Shown here: in pieces, positions 60,732-64,000 of the stretch
Layout: each line of letters begins with the position of its first letter
Position numbering within the stretch: the stretch's first letter is position 1
Assembly: GCF_019891175.1 (NCBI RefSeq)
Contig: NZ_CP072600.1
Span: forward strand, 4,650,001-4,714,000
From: Leptothermofonsia sichuanensis E412
GTDB lineage: Bacteria; Cyanobacteriota; Cyanobacteriia; Leptolyngbyales; Leptolyngbyaceae
Direction: 5' to 3'
DNA length: 64,000 nucleotides
Made by a program: the position numbers and the translations under genes
Notes under the pieces: model-generated
Seen by the model: only the letters and a program-made list of their open reading frames with translations
Told to the model about the DNA's origin: nothing
Databases searched by the model: none

Positions 60732-61208
60732 ATGCCCCAAAAGAGATACATCGTAGCCCTTAGCTGTGAAGAGCGGGAGACTTTAGAAAGTCTGACAACA
60801 ACCGGAAAAACATCCGTTTATAAACTCAATCATGCTCGAATTTTGCTGAAAGCTGACATCAACCAGGAAGGCGGCGGTTGGCGGGATCAAGATATCAGTG
60901 ATGCACTCGATATTAGGGTATCTACGATTGAACGAGTCCGGCAACGCTTTGTTGCACAGAGTTTAGAGGCTGCCTTAGGGCGTCAAACTCCAAGTCGAAC
61001 CAAGCCCCGCTTACTCGATGGCGAACAAGAAGCGCATTTGATTGCGCTGGCGTGTGCCGAGACTCCTGAAGGACAAGGGAAATGGAGCGTTCGCCTGTTA
61101 GCAGACCAACTGGTTGAGTTGGGATATGTAGAGAGCATTTCGCATGAAACCGTGCGGCAAACGCTGAAAAAAACGAACTCAAACCCTGGTTGCAGGAATG
61201 CTGGGTAA
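60732..61208 (+). CDS. IS630 transposase, first frame (DNA-binding part)
   Basis: This 158-residue N-terminal part contains the paired helix-turn-helix region (GGGWRDQDISDALDIRVSTIERVRQRFV and EGQGKWSVRLLADQLVELGYVESISHETVRQTL). At 61167-61173 a run of seven A bases follows CTG. Staying in frame gives TNSNPGC and a stop. Slipping back one base gives NELKPWLQECWVIPP, the expected family sequence. A programmed -1 frameshift is therefore likely, as in many IS630 elements. Confidence 0.88.
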   Translation: MPQKRYIVALSCEERETLESLTTTGKTSVYKLNHARILLKADINQEGGGWRDQDISDALDIRVSTIERVRQRFVAQSLEAALGRQTPSRTKPRLLDGEQEAHLIALACAETPEGQGKWSVRLLADQLVELGYVESISHETVRQTLKKTNSNPGCRNAG

Positions 61209-61870
61209 TTCCGCCGAAGTCCAATGGCGAGTTTGTTTACTACATGGAAGATGTTTTGAGCGTTTATACACGCCCTTATGACCCGCGCTACCCGGTCGTT
61301 TGTTTCGATGAAACCAGCAAACAATTAGTCCTCGAAACGCAAGTTCCCCTCCCCCCCCAACCCGGTCAACCGAAGCGCTATGACTATGAATATGAACGCA
61401 ATGGGGTCTGTAATCTCTTCATGATTTCTGAACCCTTAGCTGGATGGCGGCATGTAGAAGTCACTGAACGGCGCACCAAACAAGACTATGCCAAACAAAT
61501 GAAATATCTGGTGGATGTGCGTTACCCCGATGCCGAATGGATTACCATCGTGCATGACCAACTCAATATTCATGACCCATCTGCCTTGTATGAGACGTTT
61601 GCACCTCAAGAAGCCAAGCGGATTCTAGACAAATTAGAGATTCATTACACACCAAAACATGGCAGTTGGCTTAACATGGCAGAAATTGAACTCAGTGTTT
61701 TAGCCCGTCAGTGCTTGGATCGTCGCATCCCAGATCAAGATACGTTGAAACGGGAAATTGCTGCTTGGGAAGAACGCAGAAATGATCAATCTCGCACCAT
61801 TGATTGGCAATTTACGACTGAAGATGCTCGCATCAAACTTAAGCGACTCTATCCCTCAATTCTTTCTTGA
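61172..61870 (+). CDS. IS630 transposase, second frame (DDE catalytic part)
   Basis: This is the frame entered after the A7 slip. Its DDE residues are Asp in YPVVCFDETSKQLV, Asp in WITIVHDQLNIHD and Glu in HGSWLNMAEIELSVL, which is the IS630 DDE(E) set with its typical final W-x-x-x-E spacing. On its own the frame has an ATG at 61190, but the conserved residues start before it. This supports fusion with the first frame rather than independent translation. No damage is seen. Confidence 0.88.
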   Translation, partial: NELKPWLQECWVIPPKSNGEFVYYMEDVLSVYTRPYDPRYPVVCFDETSKQLVLETQVPLPPQPGQPKRYDYEYERNGVCNLFMISEPLAGWRHVEVTERRTKQDYAKQMKYLVDVRYPDAEWITIVHDQLNIHDPSALYETFAPQEAKRILDKLEIHYTPKHGSWLNMAEIELSVLARQCLDRRIPDQDTLKREIAAWEERRNDQSRTIDWQFTTEDARIKLKRLYPSILS

Positions 61871-61918
61871 CAAGCTACTAGAACATTACCCTCGAACGAA
61901 ATCCCCAGGAGACCGACC

Positions 61919-62236
61919 ATGAGTAAACCGACCTTCCTCTATGTCACCTACATTGCCACCACGATTGAACAAATCTGGGATGCAATCACCAGTGACTCCT
62001 TCACTCAGCAATATTTGGGCGAGGAGCAACTTCAGTCGGATTGGCAAACGGGGTCGCCTATTGAGCAAGTCAACTCAGAGGGTGAATTAGAACCTAAAGG
62101 GGAAGTGTTGCGATCGCACCCCCCGTACGAACTTTGCTACACCTTCCAGTTTTTCGATCACACTCAGCCATCCTGTGTTCGCTTCTTGCTAGAACCGTCT
62201 GGAACTCAAGTCAAACTCACCGTCGTTCATGGGTAA
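61919..62236 (+). pseudogene. SRPBCC-domain protein, 3' end cut by IS1
   Basis: The product starts MSKPTFLYVTYIATTIEQIWDAITSDSFTQQYLG and runs to VKLTVVHG, the typical first ~105 residues of an AHSA1/SRPBCC protein, with GAGACC-type sequence upstream of the ATG. It then enters the IS1 terminus at 62232 and stops within it. The last helix of the fold is missing, so the protein is probably not functional. It is the only native gene between the two inverted IS1 copies. Confidence 0.85.
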
Positions 62237-62276
62237 TGTTCTAGGTTTGTTGTTTTCCTTACGAAGAACTGGTTAG

Positions 62277-62597
62277 ATGGAGAAGTCAGTAGTTGCGGGA
62301 ACTCAAGTTATGGTATTAGAACCAATTCACTGCCCTGTGTGTGATGGGATTGAGGTGATCAAACACGGCACAACACCAGACGGCAAACAGCGCTACTTTT
62401 GTCAAAACTCAGGATGCCATCGGCGCACCTTTATTTTGCAATACACCTATCAAGGGTATCTGCCTGAAGTCAAGCAACAAATCAGCGATATGGCAATGAA
62501 TGGGAGTGGGATTCGAGACACTGCCCGTGTCCTTCACATTAGTCCAACGACGGTGATTGAGGAATTAAAAAAAAAGATCGTCAACTCAAAGCCGTGA
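62277..62597 (+). CDS. IS1 InsA-like protein
   Basis: This 106-residue protein has a Cys4-type zinc finger (HCPVC, FCQNSGC) and an HTH (SGIRDTARVLHISPTTVIEEL). Nine A bases at 62567-62575 lie just before its stop, which overlaps the insB ATG as ATGA. Slipping by -1 on the A9 tract joins the frame to KDRQLKAVNELKLAELEPA, giving an InsA-InsB fusion. The product equals that of the left copy. Confidence 0.9.
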   Translation: MEKSVVAGTQVMVLEPIHCPVCDGIEVIKHGTTPDGKQRYFCQNSGCHRRTFILQYTYQGYLPEVKQQISDMAMNGSGIRDTARVLHISPTTVIEELKKKIVNSKP

Positions 62598-63061
62598 ATG
62601 AACTCAAACTGGCTGAGTTGGAACCCGCTCAAAGCATCGTAAAGCTTTGCCAGTGGGAAGATACAGAGGCAGAAGCCGATGAAATGTGGAGTTTTGTCCA
62701 GTCTAAAGCCCAGCAACGTTGGTTATGGCATGCAATTGACCATCACAGTGGAAAAATATTAGCTTATGTGTTGGCGACGCATCAAGATGAAGCATTCCTC
62801 CAACTCAAAGCGTTATTAGAACCGTTTGGAATTATGCAGTTTTACACAGATGGTTGGGGAACCTATGAGCGGCAGCTTGACCCAAGTCTTCATACCGTTG
62901 GCAAACAGAACACGCAGAAGATTGAGCGTAAGCATTTGACTTTACGCACGCGCTTGAAGCGATTAGCTCGCAAAACTATTTGCTTTTCTAAGTCCATTCT
63001 GATGCATGACATTGTGATTGGGCTATTTATTAACCGTTATGAGTTTGGTTTTGCTATCTAA
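62594..63061 (+). CDS. IS1 InsB-like transposase part
   Basis: In this 155-residue catalytic part, Asp is in EADEMWSFVQSK, Asp in MQFYTDGWGTYER, and Glu in IERKHLTLRTRLKRLARKT, followed by the His/Arg end region. This is the IS1 DDE pattern. Family members act as the InsA-InsB frameshift fusion. The in-frame continuation upstream of the ATG (DRQLKAV) supports that. Complete and probably active. Confidence 0.9.
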   Translation: MNELKLAELEPAQSIVKLCQWEDTEAEADEMWSFVQSKAQQRWLWHAIDHHSGKILAYVLATHQDEAFLQLKALLEPFGIMQFYTDGWGTYERQLDPSLHTVGKQNTQKIERKHLTLRTRLKRLARKTICFSKSILMHDIVIGLFINRYEFGFAI

Positions 63062-63089
63062 CCTAAAACAACAAGTCTAGAACACGACC

Positions 63090-63273
63090 GCAAGTCTCGC
63101 CACTGGCAACCGTTGCGGATTAGGTAAAAAATGGCATTACAGACTTCTCGCAGGTTCAGCGTTCGAGGTCGTCCACCGGGTTTAGCCGCAGGCAGATGGG
63201 GTGCCAGGAGTTTCCACTGGGCATTTGTGAGATCGCTACGGTAAGCTAGTCGTGTCATTTCTGGGGTCTTCAA
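63090..63273 (-). pseudogene. IS5-family transposase, N-terminal fragment
   Basis: The minus-strand product MKTPEMTRLAYRSDLTNAQWKLLAPHLP with GGRPRTLNLREVCNAIFYLIRNGCQWRDL is the typical first ~60 residues of an IS5 (IS427-like) transposase. It is cut at the end of the IS1 element at 63089. Catalytic residues are missing. The outer end of the old element probably lies near 63315. Confidence 0.85.
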
Positions 63274-63530
63274 TCGACCCCTTTACTTTATCGGCTACCT
63301 TTTCAAACAGGTTCTAAAGCATTCCTTAAAGCTCAATAAGAATTTGCTCAAAAGTACAGGAATTTGCAAGACGTTGGAGAAACTGTTTTCTATCATTAGT
63401 TTATATAAGATTTTTCTTTATAAAGTCAGTGTATCGAGCCGCGAAGCAAAGCAAAATGTTGAAACGGCTCAGCGCAATGCCCCCACCACAGTTTTTGCAC
63501 ACCCAGTTTTTGATGTTCAAATTGGAGGTC

Positions 63531-63683
63531 ATGATGAAGGTTCTCAACTTCAAGCATTCAATTCAGCTTGTTGTCCTGACGGCTCTCGTTACCCTGACAT
63601 TGCCAACTCTAGACGCCACAGCAGTTGCCAGTGGCGGATTCTGCCGAGGCACACAGCCGAGTACTCCGGTGTGCGATCAGTAA
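63531..63683 (+). CDS. Small exported peptide
   Basis: This 50-residue product has TTGGAGG as a good ribosome site just upstream of two ATG codons. A Lys-containing start and a hydrophobic segment (HSIQLVVLTALVTLTLPTL) are followed by an AVA-S-type cleavage point near residue 35. The mature part would be only ~15 residues with two Cys (GGFCRGTQPSTPVCDQ), which could form a disulfide loop. It resembles small secreted peptides but no family was recognised. The frame is open further upstream but lacks a ribosome site there. Confidence 0.5.
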   Translation: MMKVLNFKHSIQLVVLTALVTLTLPTLDATAVASGGFCRGTQPSTPVCDQ

Positions 63684-63698
63684 ACTCCCTGATTAGCC

Positions 63699-64000
63699 AT
63701 GAATATGAAAATTCGCCAAGAAGTTGCTTCTGATGTTGAAACCATTAGATTTTTAATATCAGAAGCATTCCTCAATGCGCCCATACTAGCCACACTGAGC
63801 ATGTAATTGTTGATGCGTTGCGGGATTCAGGAAACCTAACCATTTCTCTTGTTGCCGAAGTAAGTGGTCAAATTGTTGGACATGTAGCCATATCTCCGGT
63901 TTCCATTTCCGATGGCAGCCAAAATTGGTACGGTCTTGGCCCGATCGCTGTCATTCCTGAATATCAAGGCGGGGGCATTGGGTCGCAGCTTGTAGAACAG
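63699..64000 (+). pseudogene. GNAT-family N-acetyltransferase, frameshifted, 3' partial
   Basis: The ATG at 63699 begins MKIRQEVASDVETIRFLISEAFLNAP after two residues. Then one base appears to be missing in the C run near 63780, and the frame runs to TAA. In the shifted frame the protein continues HTSHTEHVIVDALRDSGNLTISLVAEVSG, QIVGHVAISPVSISDG and LGPIAVIPEYQGGGIGSQLVEQ, which includes the acetyl-CoA loop (Q-G-G-G-I-G). The window ends inside the gene. Either a true frameshift or a sequencing error in the C run is possible. Confidence 0.8.

Larger units (their letters stand above)
60663..61879. mobile_element. IS630-family insertion sequence
   Basis: The 1217-bp element is bounded by GTAGTCTGTCAA at 60663 and its inverted partner ending at 61879 (GTAGCTTGTCAA read inward). 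It is flanked by TA at 60661-60662 and 61880-61881, the TA duplication expected for IS630/Tc1-type elements. Joining the outer sides rebuilds the CTAG of an IS1 terminus. It codes for a transposase in two overlapping frames. Confidence 0.92.
58641..61891. mobile_element. IS1-family element, left copy, split by two other IS elements
   Basis: The ends are GGTCGTGTTCTAGACTTG (58641) and, read inward from 61891, GGTAATGTTCTAG, identical to the ends of the intact copy at 62232-63089 but in inverted orientation. An IS4-like element sits in insB, and an IS630 element sits in the TA of the CTAG close to the insA-side end. With both removed, the remaining sequence is a full IS1 of about 0.86 kb. No matching outer target duplication is visible. 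Confidence 0.85.
62232..63089. mobile_element. IS1-family element, right copy, intact
   Basis: The 858-bp element has ends GGTAATGTTCTAGGTTTG and, read inward from 63089, GGTCGTGTTCTAGACTTG: inverted repeats of the form GGTnnTGTTCTAGnnTTGTTGTTTT. It carries insA and insB in overlapping frames. The flanks do not show a matching duplication: the left side is an SRPBCC gene and the right side is an IS5 fragment, so recombination between copies probably moved one flank. Confidence 0.9.

Noticed and set aside
58641-63089. A classical composite transposon with a cargo gene
   Set aside because: The enclosed gene is a cut SRPBCC fragment and the outer flanks lack a shared target duplication.
1-64000. 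tRNA, rRNA, CRISPR arrays and riboswitches
   Set aside because: Reading the gaps showed no tRNA-like cloverleaf, rRNA signature, regularly spaced repeats or known riboswitch core; a covariance-model scan could still find small RNAs.

Overview
The window is chromosomal DNA of a cyanobacterium, probably a filamentous Leptolyngbya/Oscillatoriales-type organism. The evidence is a complete kaiA-kaiB-kaiC clock cluster, the D subunit of Mg-chelatase, a CrtD-type carotenoid desaturase, a HpsJ-family protein, cyanobacteria-style versions of NusB, FtsY, PNPase and ClpP, and frequent GCGATCGC (HIP1) octamers inside coding regions. No rRNA, tRNA or CRISPR array was recognised.

Layout. 1-4.7 kb: the end of an alpha-oxoamine synthase, a small secreted protein, a CheY-like regulator and chlD. 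5.0-7.1 kb: a decayed island made of an integron-type integrase remnant (intI) cut by a dead IS1380-family element. 7.1-48.5 kb: a housekeeping backbone with a SNF2 helicase, pnp, crtD, DUF3326, a CPBP protease, a clan GH-A-like lipoprotein, a pyruvate-kinase-like protein, a Rad50/SbcC-like ATPase, recQ, a NYN-LOTUS protein, a threonine/serine dehydratase, an M28 peptidase, pgl, hpsJ-like, DUF502, nusB, ftsY, an HD-GYP regulator, fni, pyrR, kaiCBA (minus strand), a divergent hybrid kinase and a PlsC-type acyltransferase. 48.5-58 kb: an IS1 relic, then a run of small single-domain genes all on the plus strand (ArsR, DUF1428, three VOC proteins, DHFR-like, SRPBCC, phosphatase, two cupins, GFA, GST, DinB, a TPR-Arr fusion, a nucleotidyltransferase). 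57.9-64 kb: clpP, then a nest of insertion sequences (IS1 split by an IS4-like and an IS630 element, a second inverted IS1, an IS5 fragment), a small secreted peptide and a frameshifted acetyltransferase.

How the parts work together. The kai genes form the clock oscillator. The hybrid kinase reading away from kaiA carries degenerate receiver domains and could be an input or output kinase, although its position is the only link. The ArsR gene has a long dyad operator directly at its start and probably controls at least the first genes of the small-enzyme block, which include the SRPBCC and VOC proteins that often accompany such regulators. The block resembles integron cassettes in content. One intergenic 18-mer has inverse-core and core half-sites like an attC site, and an intI pseudogene lies 44 kb away, but no full attC series is visible.

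The most notable points are: the TPR-Arr fusion; the fully resolvable nested insertions (IS4-like with a 9-bp target duplication inside IS1, IS630 with TA duplication inside the same IS1); A9 and A7 slippery tracts in the IS1 and IS630 transposases; low-complexity repeat-like insertions that keep the reading frame in chlD, crtD and recQ; a Rad50-like ATPase without a CxxC zinc hook; and the kai-linked kinase with pseudo-receivers.
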